From contig OZ025269.1 in assembly GCA_964019165.1 (NCBI GenBank), positions 19,585,687-19,649,686 of the forward strand: a stretch of DNA of 64,000 nucleotides. Direction: 5' to 3'. The DNA is from Mastigias papua (lineage: Eukaryota; Cnidaria; Scyphozoa; Rhizostomeae; Mastigiidae). A program made the translations under genes and the position numbers. Below are positions 33,699 to 45,135 of the stretch, piece by piece. Position 1 is the first letter of the stretch; each line of letters begins with the position of its first letter. The notes under the pieces were generated by a model, which saw only the letters and a program-made list of their open reading frames with translations, was not told the DNA's origin and searched no databases.

Positions 33699-33956
33699 AA
33701 TCGCTTGGAGTAGATGGAGGTTGGTGCAGTTGGTCCCAAGTATCAACTTGTTCAGCATCATGTGGTTATGGTTATCAGACTATGCGACGCTATTGCAACT
33801 GTCCCTCACCCAGCAATGGAGGACGTAATTGCACGGGATCAGAAACAAAGACGGAAGAATGTTATGGAGGAGATTGTCCAATATCCTCATCAATTATGCC
33901 TACACCAACACCATCAAGTACATCTATACCAAGTCCATCTCCAACACCTAATCCAA
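33699..33956 (+). CDS. gene B exon: TSP1 domain 1 plus linker
   Basis: A 258-base exon, from acceptor ataatgtag to donor CCAA|gtacgt. It encodes VDGGWCSWSQVSTCSASCGYG, YCNCPSPSNGG, NCTGSETKTEECYGGDCP, and a linker almost identical to that of gene A TSP1-1. Confidence 0.85.
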
Positions 33957-35030
33957 GTACGTAGGACTATTTTGGTTATAGTCCTCTCCCCCCCTCCCCG
34001 ATTCCCACACTGGCCAGGTGTTGTGCGATGTGGTGATTGGGTCGACTAACTTTATGTGTGTTCCTTCTAGAGTGATGGTTGGGCTATGGGTACATCCAAT
34101 TGCGTATGTCTTCCCTGTCTTGAGGACACTATTTTGAGGACAGTAGGTACCTCCTCAGGAACAATAGCACTCTTGCCAATATGATTGTCGTATCCTGTGG
34201 TAGCCTCTAGTCCTTCACTATTTTCTAAGAGTTAAGATGGAAGCAATGTAATGTTTAAAGGGTTAAGTAGCTACTGATGGACCATCTCCTTAAGAATCTG
34301 TAGGACCACATCATGGTACACTCATGGCCAATTTGTTTGTCAATGGTCTTCACATCCAAGCTCTCAAAGAGAGAAGCCAAGCCTACCTAAGCACGGAATG
34401 TATTGCTAATTTTTAGAGATTCTTGGTTTTCAATGACTTTTTTAAAGTTATGTTGGGCAAGACTGCAAGAATCCAGATCGGTAGAACAAAGAAGATTTAG
34501 ATGCCATTGCCAAAAAAGCATAGCTTGCTTGATGAACTGGCATGTTGTCTGAAAACTGAAGACCGCACCCAAAAAAGATGAGGGTGAAAACCAGTGGTGG
34601 AAATTTAGCACTTTTCTGGGGTTTGGGGGCAAAGACACTTGGTGAAACAAAAAAAGTTTGCGTTTTGTTCCTAGGGCCCTGTACAGATGTCCATCATTTG
34701 TCTGAGATTTGCCACAGATATCTTACTTGGGAGAGGGGACACCCCCCAAAACCCACCATTCCCGCAACTGGCGAAGACTGTGAAACAACTGTTAAATTCT
34801 GTTCATATTCCATAAACTTCATAATTTCGACGTTGCCATCTATAGCATTTCTTTATTATTCCATCACAATGGCTCATCCTTGTGTATGCTGCGCTATATG
34901 TGTCGAGTACCATATACAGTAGTGTTTTTGAATGTTTTTCTTTTCCGTTTATGAGTATTCTGCTGCGTTCTACATAATTTTCTATTCTATTGCTACAGTG
35001 TTGAAGAAGTTCGGCTTCTTGTTTTTTTAG
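33957..35030. other. intron of gene B
   Basis: No exon recognised; ends in gtttttttag. Short frames here carry no known motif. Confidence 0.5.
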
Positions 35031-35369
35031 ATTGTGGAGGAGTCTTCACTGAATTGAATGGTAGCTTCGTCTCCCCTGGTTTTCCAAATGGTTATCCGAA
35101 CTATTTGGACTGCACGTATGATATTCATGTGCCGGTGAATAAGAGAATTATGCTTGTGTTTCACAACTTTGAATTGGAGTCATGCTGTGATAAGTTAAAG
35201 TTAAAGTCTTTGGTATCTGGAATAAGCTCCTTTGAGAGAGAATTAACTGGAGCTTTATATCCCAACAGATATTTTATTTCTGATGCGAATAGATTCGTGA
35301 TGTTGTTTAGAAGTGGTGGCAGTGTCTCGAAGAGTGGATTCAGGGCAAGTTATAGTACCATTCCATCAT
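35031..35369 (+). CDS. gene B exon: CUB domain 2
   Basis: A 339-base exon, from acceptor gtttttttag to donor TCAT|gtacgt. It encodes CGGVFTELNGSFVSPGFPNG, CTYDIHV, FELESCCDKL, SDANRFVMLFRSGGS and GFRASYSTI. It is the most divergent of gene B's CUBs. The next recognised exon is another CUB, so no TSP1 separates them. Confidence 0.85.
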
Positions 35370-37365
35370 GTACGTCATCATGAACTATTACATTTTCCGA
35401 CAAAATAAAGTTCCTTTACACACCTTTTTATAAGAATAAGGTCTGTATCAAGCCTCGTATTTTTTGAAATTTAAGAATAATTTAAGAATAATGCAAGGCT
35501 CAAGCTGGATCAAGGATTAGATTTTTTGCTGATTTGGTTAGTTTTAAGAAAACGAAACAAGATTGAATTTCACTTATCCTGTCTGGAACTCGTTGCACTC
35601 TGATACGACTCATCAGCTCTTCAGGGAGTGTCTACACTTACACACCTTTTATTTTAAGAATATAACCCATACACGAATAAATGCTCAAAATCGCTAAAAG
35701 TTAAGAATAATTTAAGAATATTCCTAGGCGTATAATCAGAAAAATTTCAGAATACTGATCCTTAGTAAAAAATTAGGCATTCTTGTAGAAAAGTGTGTAT
35801 CTCAAGTGTTTTATCACATCCAAAGTAGGGGCCGTGTAGCCCAGGAGTATTTTCAATCATGCCCCTTTCTGGTGAGCTAACTGGCAGGGGTAACGTCACC
35901 CATTGACAGAAACTGCGATCTTTGCAATTGCAGTTTTAGTTTCAAAGCTTTGTCTGCTAAGAACGCAACAGGTTAGTGTAGAATTGAAGCTTATTGATCA
36001 TCAGCTACCGCTTATACTATTGACGTCATAATAGACTTGTCCAGTACTGAAACTTTTTTGGTTGGATTTTCATGATTTCCTGCTAGACCTTTCCTAAGAC
36101 TTTTATAGCAATAATGCTCCAGTTTGTATTACACTGTGCAGTGTTACAAAGTCAAACAGCCACCACACAAACACAACACTCAAATATATAGATTATCATG
36201 ATAATCATAGTAAATAAAATGGGACTGATTAGGACAGCTATTGACGATCGACGATGTTATTCGTCTCCTTTTTTTATTTTCCCATCACGACCAGCTGGCA
36301 AGGTTTGCACTGTTTGACTTGATTCTAGCCTTGCGAAACTCAAGATACCTAGCAGAAAGTGTGGATATTTTGGACTTACGAATGATAGGGCACCTAGCTT
36401 AAATCGAGAAGACAAGGACCGATCTAACGTTAACACTTTAAACTTCCTATTTTCTTCCTAATTACAAAAATAGCAATGGAGAAAACGTATGTGCAAGACT
36501 TGAATCAATTTTTCTTGCTGTGCACATGTTGGAAGGAATTAAAGCAGTTACAGAGGGTCGAATGCAAGTAAACCTGATGATATCTATAAATTTCCCTCCA
36601 ATCAAGGATGTTGTAGTGGATCATCTTTTTGCAAAGACTTAAGAAAGTTAAGTCATATGATTATAGGAAGTTGAGAGAATTGTGGCGATTTCCTGATCAA
36701 TGTCAGGAAGAAGAAATCCTCCGTTCAATGAGAAGTGCTCTTACATGTCATTTTCAATAGAGTCCATTCTCCTGTGAAAACATCCTGGCTTAAAGTACGT
36801 CTAAGAAGTGATCTCGATACACTTGTCGATGGGCCCCTTTTACTTCGTTAGGGCCTATTTCCATAGCTCCACATCACCACTTACCAACGTTTTATGTTTT
36901 ATAAGAAAGTTGTTTATAAGAAGGCAGTACTCGTCTGCTCAAAAGGTTAAAAAAAGTTCAGTACTGGAGTTTTGAGACTTTAGACAGTTGGTAAGTTTAT
37001 GCACATTTGAAATTCGAATTTTCACGCATGCCCACTGCACACTGTATTGACACATACTTGAACGCTCTTGCTGGAAATATCTTAAGAAAGTTTTTGTACT
37101 GGAATCGTGAAAATGCTGAGAAAATTTCAATACTGGATGACAAAAGCTTTCATACAGAACAATGTTTATGGCACTCGTTAAACTGAGAAGTGGTACCCCC
37201 TCCCCAACGATCAGTAGAATCACCCACTTGATTGTTAATGTACTCTTCAACAAGGTACAGCGTTTGGATAGCGGAAAAGTGCACAAAAAGATTTAAGTAA
37301 ACTCTTTCCTAGTTCTTCTGTACCCTAGTAAGATATTGTTTTTACTGACGGCTGTAATAAAGTTC
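35370..37365. other. intron of gene B, repeat-bearing
   Basis: About 2 kb with no TSP1 exon found. Repeated motifs 'acacacctttt' and 'ttaagaataatttaagaat' occur near 35418, 35480, 35641 and 35701, and an inverse match lies near 35790, suggesting an old MITE. No clear target duplication. Confidence 0.4.
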
Positions 37366-37705
37366 TCCGTAACTGTAACTGACAAGTTTTCAATGCAACC
37401 AAAAGTTCAATGTAACTGACAAGTTATCTTAAGAACTGCTCTACGTATCCTTGTATGTGATCTATTCTTTCAGTGTGTGGAGGAGTGTTCACTGGATTGA
37501 GTGGTACTATCACCTCTCCTGGTTATCCAAATAATTCCGTAACTGTAACTGATAAGTTTTCAATGCAACCAAAAGTTCAATGTAACTGACAAGTTATCTT
37601 AAGAACTGCTCTGCGTATCCTTGTATGTGATCTATTCTTTCAGTGTGTGGAGGAGTGTTCACTGGATTGAGTGGTACTATCACCTCTCCTGGTTATCCAA
37701 ATAAT
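37366..37705 (+). repeat. 170-bp tandem duplication spanning intron end and CUB exon start
   Basis: 37366-37535 and 37536-37705 are two near-identical copies. Each contains the intron end, the acceptor tctattctttcag and the first 62 bases of the CUB exon. The first copy is a broken exon: splicing to it would read through into duplicated intron and reach a TGA. Confidence 0.9.
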
Positions 37706-37982
37706 TATCCGAATAGCGCAATCTGTGGATACGATATTCACGTACCAAGAAACATGAGGATTCACCTTGAGTTTGACGTCTTTTATTTGGGATCATGTTG
37801 CGATAAGTTGCAGATACAACAAATGATTTCTGGAACAAATTACATTGTGGCAGAGTTAACTGGCTCTGCAGCTACTCAAAGAAATTTTACTTCTGCTGAA
37901 AATAGATTCACATTGTATTTTACAACTGATTACAGTGGTACGAGTAGAGGATTCAGGGCAAATTACTATGCCATTCAATCAG
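37644..37982 (+). CDS. gene B exon: CUB domain 3
   Basis: A 339-base exon using the second (downstream) acceptor of the 170-bp duplication; donor TCAG|gtaaac. It encodes CGGVFTGLSGTITSPGYPNN, ICGYDIHV, FYLGSCCDKL, TSAENRFTLYFTTDYS and GFRANYYAI. The Cys pair is present. Confidence 0.85.
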
Positions 37983-38157
37983 GTAAACAGGTCCAAATGT
38001 TTGTGTGGATAAGCTTGTTGTGTGTTACTCATTCACTTCGTTATGTTAGCACACATATACTATTGTAAATGTATAACTTAAGAGTAGATTAGTAATGTGA
38101 ATAGCCTTCACTGTTATGGTCAACTTTCTTCCAATGTTATTTCTCATCACCTCGTAG

Positions 38158-38391
38158 GACCGCCTGCTATAGATGGAGGTTGGTGTGATTGGTTCCCCGC
38201 ATCAACTTGCTCAGTATCATGTGGTGGTGGGAGCAGAGTTATGCGACGACATTGTATTTGTCCTTCACCCAGGAATGGAGGACGTAACTGCAGAGGACCA
38301 GACAGAAAGATGGGATTTTGTTTCGTAGATTATTGTCGAACATCCCCATCAAGTACATCTATGCCAAGTCCATCTCCAATACCACCTTCAA
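38158..38391 (+). CDS. gene B exon: TSP1 domain 2 plus short linker
   Basis: A 234-base exon, from acceptor cacctcgtag to donor TCAA|gtatgt. It begins GPPAIDGGWCDWFPASTCSVSC, like gene A TSP1-3 (GPPARDG). It encodes HCICPSPRNGG and NCRGPDRKMGFCFVDYC, and the linker is shortened to SPSSTSMPSPSPIPPS. Confidence 0.85.
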
Positions 38392-38582
38392 GTATGTACG
38401 ATCATTTCAATGACAATGCTTGTCCTATCATTTACTTTCCTAATATTTCATGCATCACGAATGATTGAGTCACTTTACTTTGTCGTGCTTTTCGAATATA
38501 GAGAGATAAGCTTGATATTCCATTTTCTAGTTTACTTGTTGTAGCTGGTATGTTGTTAGCATGAATGTTGACATTGTTTTAG

Positions 38583-38921
38583 TATGTGGAGGAGTGTTCA
38601 CTGGATCGAGTGGAAGTTTCAACTCCCCTAGTTATCCACACAATTACCCGAATAATGCGAACTGCACATACGATATTCACGTCCCAAGAAACATGAAAAT
38701 TAGACTTGTGGTGCACTTCTTTGAAATGGAACAGGGTTCTGATAAATTAGAGTTGAGACAACTGGTATCTGGGTCAGAAAGCATTGTGGCACAATTAAGC
38801 GGCTCAGAGATATCTGCAAGAACCTATACATCTGCTGAAAATAGATTCATATTGTTGTTTACAAGTGACTATGTTAATACAAGAAGAGGATTCAGGGCAA
38901 GCTATGATGCCATTCTACCGG
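38583..38921 (+). CDS. gene B exon: CUB domain 4
   Basis: A 339-base exon, from acceptor cattgttttag to donor CCGG|gtaaat. It encodes CGGVFTGSSGSFNSPSYPHN, CTYDIHV, FFEMEQGSDKL, TSAENRFILLFTSDYV and GFRASYDAI. It has lost the Cys pair (QGS), independently of the gene A array (NGY). Confidence 0.85.
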
Positions 38922-39851
38922 GTAAATTTGTCAGAATACTTTAATGGTTGTTGCACGTTACTCATTTACCCATGTTATTTCAGCCCATTCATAATATAGC
39001 ATAGCTTTAGCTATGAGCTTATTACAAACTGATGATTATTAGAGTTTCTATGTGCCAAACAATATGAGAAAGGAATCAAATAAAACCAGACTGTTGTTCT
39101 TCATTGAGCTGCCAAATGAAGAAGTAAAGTAAAATTCTCAAAATATTGATTGATAAACTCCAGAAGGTTGCCAAGTAACAGAACATGATTGTTTCAAGTT
39201 ACTTATATGTTTATATATATATTTATATGTCTAACTCAGAGCCACATCTGCGCTGTGCAAAAAATGTATACTTTTGTTGAACGTAAACGTTTCGATAATA
39301 GCTTCATCAGCAGTGCCATTACAATTAGAGTAGATTTTCTATTCAGTGAGGTTGCTTCCATTAAAGGCTGATTGGAGCTCATCCAACTCGAATCTAGAAT
39401 GCTCTAATCGAACAGTTTCAGAATTTCTTTCTAGCTACCATATCGCTATGGCACTTCCCTCAAGTCAAAACTCGCTACGAATAAACAGTTGTGCGTTAGA
39501 CTGGTTGATGGCAGACTATGCTCGTTCTACTGCAGCATGATAAAAGTTAACTGTGATTGGTCCTTAATAGCATTTTAATTACCCTGACGGAAATCGGCAG
39601 CTGGAAACTGATATAGTTGCTAGGATTCTTGATGCTGAATTCAAGATTGTCTGAATTATGTTTCAGATGGTCGCTTCAGGTATTAAAATGATTTGCATGC
39701 TTCAGATGAACGAATTTATGAAAAGCACCAAAAAGGACAAAAAGCCTTGAAAACATTCTGAAAGCGATGCAACTTGAAGAAATCAAATTTTGACTTTTAA
39801 AATGCCATGTTACAAGCCCTATATAAAGCCATAAGGTTTTTCATGTCGTAG
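38922..39851. other. intron of gene B
   Basis: No exon recognised. Near 39281 'acgtaaacgtttcgataatagcttcatcag' resembles a retroelement end. Ends in cgtag before 39852. Confidence 0.5.
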
Positions 39852-40073
39852 AAACATCTGTTTTAAATGGAAGTTGGTGTCGTTGGTCTCCACCATCCCT
39901 TTGTTCAGTATCATGTGGATATGGGAGTCAGGTTAGGCGGCGATATTGCAACTGTCCCTCACCCAGCATTGGAGGACATAACTGCTCAGGACCAGACAGA
40001 GTGATTCAATCTTGTCACGCAGGGTATTGTACCACATCATCATCATCAAGGCCATCTCCAACTCCGACTCAAA
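39852..40073 (+). CDS. gene B exon: TSP1 domain 3 plus short linker
   Basis: A 222-base exon with no ATG, recognised by homology. From acceptor tcatgtcgtag to donor CAAA|gtatgt, phase 1-1. It encodes VLNGSWCRWSPPSLCSVSCGYG, YCNCPSPSIGG, NCSGPDRVIQSCHAGYC and the linker TTSSSSRPSPTPTQ. It is the last module before the protease in gene B. Confidence 0.8.
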
Positions 40074-41962
40074 GTATGTAAGAATGGTTCAATGATACTG
40101 CTTGCTTTACCGATTCCTTCTTTGCTGTTTTCCATACAGTACTAACGATTATTCGTTGTTCGGTTTGTTATTCTCCTCGAATATAGAGATTTGACGGTGA
40201 GACTGTATTGTCTAGTTTACTTGTGAAAGTTACTGTAAGTAGATTGATGAAATAAAAGCTTTTGAAGCTGTTCCATTTTCAGCGCATGCCGGGGAAGCAA
40301 CTCCCCCCCCCCTCCGAAATATATTAGTTGATAGTATGGCAGAAAGTTGGATGATTTATGGTGCTAAATTGTGGATTCAAATCAAAAGACCCAGAACTGT
40401 ATTCAAGCTGGAGTATTTTCCAAAAGCCTCATGAGTAGAAGGGTAAGAATTGCCTCCAACTGCAAGCCAGGCATAATGCCAATTTTGCTTTGCACAGATT
40501 TCAACAGATGAATCAGATAAGTTCCTTTCAAGTAGCTTTTATGGTAGTAAAATTCTAAGGCGCGAGTGGATCATGATTAGCCGATATTCACCAGAGACTA
40601 ATTTTTGTCACACATATTGCTTTATTTACTGAGTGACTCTCCAATGACTTTTGGCAGTGACTCTGTGAATGGTTTTGATGTTTTCATGGATGCTACCTTT
40701 GCATGATCCAGGAAATGCATATCTTTCCCAGCTTTTTATACACATGTACTATTGATTGAATAATCTGTAATGCTACTGTCTTATCGTGATTGGTTCGAAA
40801 ATACATAAGCTAACAGTTCCGCACCGCGTGGTCTTTTGCGTATGCGTATATAGTTTTGGAAGAAAACACACGGTCTGCTGTTATGGTTACATCGTGAATC
40901 GTACTGCCAGATAGTTGTTCTTCAATTCATTTGACTCATTACGCGTGTTCACAACGGCAGATATGAGTGATGCTAGCATCAGAAAGGTGCTTCCCAGCAA
41001 ATTAAGAAAAAGATCGTGTACATGCGCCGTGAAGACTGATTGCCATAATAGCAAATATTACATGGAATTTTGGAGAGCCGACGAATGCTGTATCCACAAT
41101 GTCTATAGAAAATCATACAATTGCATCTCGAAAAGAAACTTTTTCCGTTATTATCATTAAATATTTCTTAAATGTTTCTGGTGACATTTAATTTTGTCAT
41201 AAAATCGCGGTCTTTCAGAACTTAAAATCCGGTTTAAATTTAGGAGAGTTGACACTACTTGGCCCTAAGGTGCTCCAAGATAAGCTTCTTTAAAAAGTCT
41301 TGTAAGTTAAACTACGTCAAAATATATTGAAATGACATTGGTCAAATAGACACTCATCTCAACTCACTCAACTCACTCACCTAACTCAACTCACTCACCT
41401 AACTCAACTCACTCAACTCACTCAACTCACTCACCTAACTCAACTCACTCACCTAACTCAACTCACTCAACTCACTCAACTCACTCAACTCACTCAACTC
41501 ACTAAACTCACTAAACTCACTCAACGTATAACCTTGTAACATGTTTGACATTAATGTCTACCTGTGAACAAGAGTTTCGTATCAATCATCCACAGATTTA
41601 AATTAGGATACTCTTAAGTGATGTTTCACTCCACATCTTACAATCTGTCGGGGTCACATGTTGAAAGTACATCTCATGTAATGAATAAGCAAAGTGTTCT
41701 ATCAACCGATCACGCATTATAACAGCCTTGTCTTCCAAAGATTTCAGCGCATGCGCAAAGTGCTCAGACCGTGGAACTATCAGCTCCTGTATTTACGAGA
41801 CATGGCTGCATATCGCCATTAACCAGGACTGTAGGACTGTTGCGCTCAATGGACACAGCCCCTTATGTTTTTTGACGATTTTGGGGTGGCCTGTTACACT
41901 ACCTTAGATATCTGTAACCTTCATAGTGTACCAGTATAGAGTGCTGCTGTTCCTTTCTCTAG
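40074..41962. other. intron of gene B before the protease
   Basis: No counterpart of gene A CUB7 was found here. It holds a 'ctcaactcactca' minisatellite (41351-41525). It ends in the same 75-bp stretch as gene A's intron (gatatctgtaaccttcat...ctctag). Confidence 0.6.
41351..41525. repeat. (actcaactc / actcaccta)n minisatellite
   Basis: Imperfect 9-bp-type repeats with interspersed ctcacctaa variants over about 175 bp. Confidence 0.85.
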
Positions 41963-42418
41963 CACAAGGTGGTGGTGCAACTGTGAATGATCCATCGTGT
42001 GGAATTCGTCGTGTTTCACAAAGCAGAGTTATTGGTGGCACAGATGCAAGGAAGGGTGCTTGGCCATGGCAGGTTGGAATGTATTTCAATGGCAGGTTCA
42101 ATTGTGGTGGTACTTTAATTGCACCGAATTGGGTACTAACAGCATCGCATTGTGTTGTTTCCGGGGGGCGTGTGCGTAGTGCATCTAGTTTTGAAATCGT
42201 AGTTGGTGACTTACATAGAAGCTTGAATGATACAACAGAGCAGAAACACCAAGTGGAGCTGGTAATCGCCCATCCTAAATATGATGAAAACTCCATAAAT
42301 AACGACATTGCACTAATGAAATTGAAGACCCCTGTTTTGATGAATGATCACGTGCTGACAGCTTGTATTCCGAACAAGACTGATGTCATTCGTGTTGGTG
42401 CGAGATGTTTCATTACAG
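41963..42418 (+). CDS. gene B exon: S1 serine protease, N-terminal part
   Basis: A 456-base exon, same boundaries and phase as in gene A. It keeps DPSCGIRR, SR-VIGG, LTASHC and NNDIALMKL. Differences from gene A cluster in exposed loops (VNGRFI to FNGRFN, SSGRER to SGGRVR, NYNRRS to KYDENS). The same in-frame ATG (41926) and signal-like stretch precede the acceptor. Confidence 0.85.
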
Positions 42419-44791
42419 GTAAATATGAATGTGCTCTCATAATGCCTCTTGTCTTAGGTTGAGCTGTACTCTCAACAGGATTCAATAGAATTTCATGAAG
42501 ACTCCACATTGTTTTAATCTGAGAATGAGGGTCGCTTAATGGGGGGTACATGTTCCCAATCACCTTGTTAAATTTTCGCTTCTTCCCTTGTACCCTTGAG
42601 AGAATCCTCATGTTCCCCTGAGTTTTGTAGGTATTTTTGGACTGGCTGTCAATAGTTACCTTAGTCATATTCTGGTATTTTAGCCATTCAATAGTTCAAT
42701 GGTCTTAGCTAGCGGCAGAGTAGCCCAGTGACAAGAAATGAGTTGAATTTTAGCACACTTTCAAGCAAATGCCTTAAAATACCAAGACGCCAATCAGGCT
42801 GTTTCTAAATGTTATTATAGCTAATACGCTTAGTATGGGGAGCTCTTTGGCGGGTACTTATTTGCAGAATCGAGAAAGGGATATTTTTTTCAGACATTTT
42901 TGAAATTAGGGGGCAGGGGGCTGGTTCTGCAGAAAAATGGCCAAATTGCAGGAATCTCAGGGTCAGTGCATATATCTGATTTAAATCTAAAACAAACAGC
43001 ATGAAATTTTAGAAAAGTTGCGTAATGAAGGACTTAGAAATGGCACTTTCTCCAACAAATGACAGTCTATATGCCGTTTCCCTGATGAACGCGCATTTAT
43101 ACAGCATCATGAATAAACATGACAAGACCAACATGCTGCAGAAAGTTTACTATCTGTTTTCTATTCGTGGCTCTACTCAGATACCTCGTCACCAGAGTTT
43201 CTAGAATTGGGGTCTGGGGTACAAGAAACTTTATTCGGATCCCACCCTTTTGATGATAGGGAAACGCCCTGTTTGATTATAGAGATGCTCCCATTTTAGA
43301 AAACAGTCGGTGAACTCACTGCTCAGCACGTGAGTAGCTTCAATAACTCTTATTGCAAGTTTGGACGAACCGAACTTACCACAGTTTCAAAACATTGAGG
43401 TGGGATGGGTATTAATCCACTTGTGCAAACCCGTGGCTCTTCAATTGTATGGTAGCTCTTGCAGACTGTCCAACCTACCAGCTTTTCAAAGTGGGACACC
43501 TTTTCAAGACTGAATAAATTTCAATATGTTTGAAGTGGTATGTGTAGTGTCTTGCTCAAAAATTTAATTTATTACGGTGTTACAAATTCATCTGATTCTA
43601 AAAGTACTGTATGAGCTATGGCCTTCCTTGTATTGCCTGTCTGCTGATTTGTTTATTCTGAACAAGGCCTTTCCTGGCTTACAAATAGAACAGTCTTCAT
43701 CTACGTTCAGTTTTAACGCAAGTAAAGATGCCACAGTGGTGCATGTAAGTTGACTTTTGTCTCCCAAATGAATTTTTCATACCAATAATGAATTTTTATT
43801 GAATTTTTCAATAAGAAACATTTTTTACTGTCAGCATTGCTAGATGACAATACCAGAAGTGCACGTATGAGCATACGAAAGGTACTGTAGACGGGCTGAT
43901 TGGTATGACCAGCTCGAATCTCGTCAGTTGAAGCCCAGAACTGACCAACATCCTTGCCAATAGTAGAATTTGGCAAGCTTGCCATCTGAAAATCAAGTAC
44001 CGCAGTTCTTAGAGCTGTACCAAGCGAAGTATGTAAAAGAAAGAGGCATATTGGTCTGTTTTACGCTGATGGAGTAACATAAGCTTCGATTGTACTTCAA
44101 CTCAACTCTCATTTTGAAATTCGATAAGATAACGTACAATAATCTTTCAAAATATTCCTGGGAAAACAATTTCCCTAATCCCTGGACAAGTCCAACTTTT
44201 TAAATTTGCCTATGTTCCCCTGTTCCCTGGAACCTCTAAACTGCCCTCGACAACATGACGAAGATTCGGTAGTGTTTTGTTCCAGGGAAGACTCTATAGT
44301 GTATTGTTGTGAGGAAGACTCTATAGGGGTCATCCATAAAGTAAGTGCATTAAAAATCATCACATTTTTGACCAAGCCACCCACCCTGTATACGCGAGTA
44401 CGCTTTTGGCTAAACCCATCCACCCACCTATACGAGCGTACGAAGGTTTCTTTGATATATCCTCAAGTATATTGCCCATTTTTAGCGACAATTTTTCACA
44501 CAATGAGGAAAACATGCATCAAGTTCTCACTTTTTGAAGTGACTGGATCGTAAGTACGCTTTGAGCTTTACTAATCCCTCCAACCCTGTACTCCTGAGTG
44601 CGCTTTTGGCTTTACCCACCCACCGACCCTTTGTTGTTTCAATCTGTCGAATCCTCCTGAGGATTTTCATGTTACGAAGACTCGATAGTGTTTCGATCTA
44701 GCGAGGACTCCATACTGTTCAAGAGATATCCTTTTTGTTTTTTTGTGCACCTTATTGCACTGTGATAGTTATGATGAATTATACATTGTAG
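42419..44791. other. expanded protease intron of gene B
   Basis: 2373 bp against 392 bp in gene A. The first ~45 and last ~150 bases match gene A. The extra ~2 kb includes 'ggggtcatccataaagtaag' near 44327 and two 'tacgcgagtacgcttttggc'-type stretches near 44391 and 44592, suggesting transposon material. No exon seen. Confidence 0.6.
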
Positions 44792-45135
44792 GATGGGGTA
44801 AAATTCAACACTCAGGCAATTCGCACCCAGTACTTCAACAAGCCATGCTGCCAGTCCTCAACTCAAACTTCTGCCAGTCAAAAATCGACAAACTTGGTTG
44901 GGGATTGAAAATCACTGACCAGATGGTATGTGCTGGAGAAGTTGGTTCAAAGAAGAGTGGTTGTCATGGTGATAGTGGTGGTCCTTTCGTTTGTCCTGAC
45001 AAAAGTGGTCGCTTTTTTCTCCACGGTGACGTAAGCTGGGGATCAGGCCGATGTGATACATCTCAGGCCTACACCGTGTTTGCACGTGTCACTGAATTTG
45101 TCGATTGGATCAAAGACACATTGAGAGACAATTAA
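44792..45135 (+). CDS. gene B last exon: S1 serine protease, C-terminal part
   Basis: From acceptor tacattgtag to a TAA stop; catalytic Ser in GCHGDSGGPF. It matches gene A's last exon except HSGN for HPGN. It includes the Ser at the 189-equivalent position and the FVDWIKDTL helix. No AATAAA was seen within the next 400 bases. Confidence 0.9.

Larger units (their letters stand above)
33049..45135 (+). other. gene B: paralogous CUB/TSP1/S1-protease gene
   Basis: Nine firm exons: CUB, TSP1, CUB, CUB, TSP1, CUB, TSP1, then two protease exons ending in TAA. All internal boundaries are phase 1. The first CUB and TSP1 correspond to CUB1 and TSP1-1 of gene A, and the protease exons correspond closely. 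It lacks gene A's mucin expansion, exon-pair array and classical CUB7. The two genes arose by tandem duplication in the same orientation, followed by separate module gain and loss. The true 5' end is not identified. Confidence 0.8.

Noticed and set aside
40915..41160. 81-residue frame with several Cys in the gene B intron, considered as a missing CUB or TSP1
   Set aside because: No CUB or TSP1 spacing, and no flanking phase-1 splice sites.
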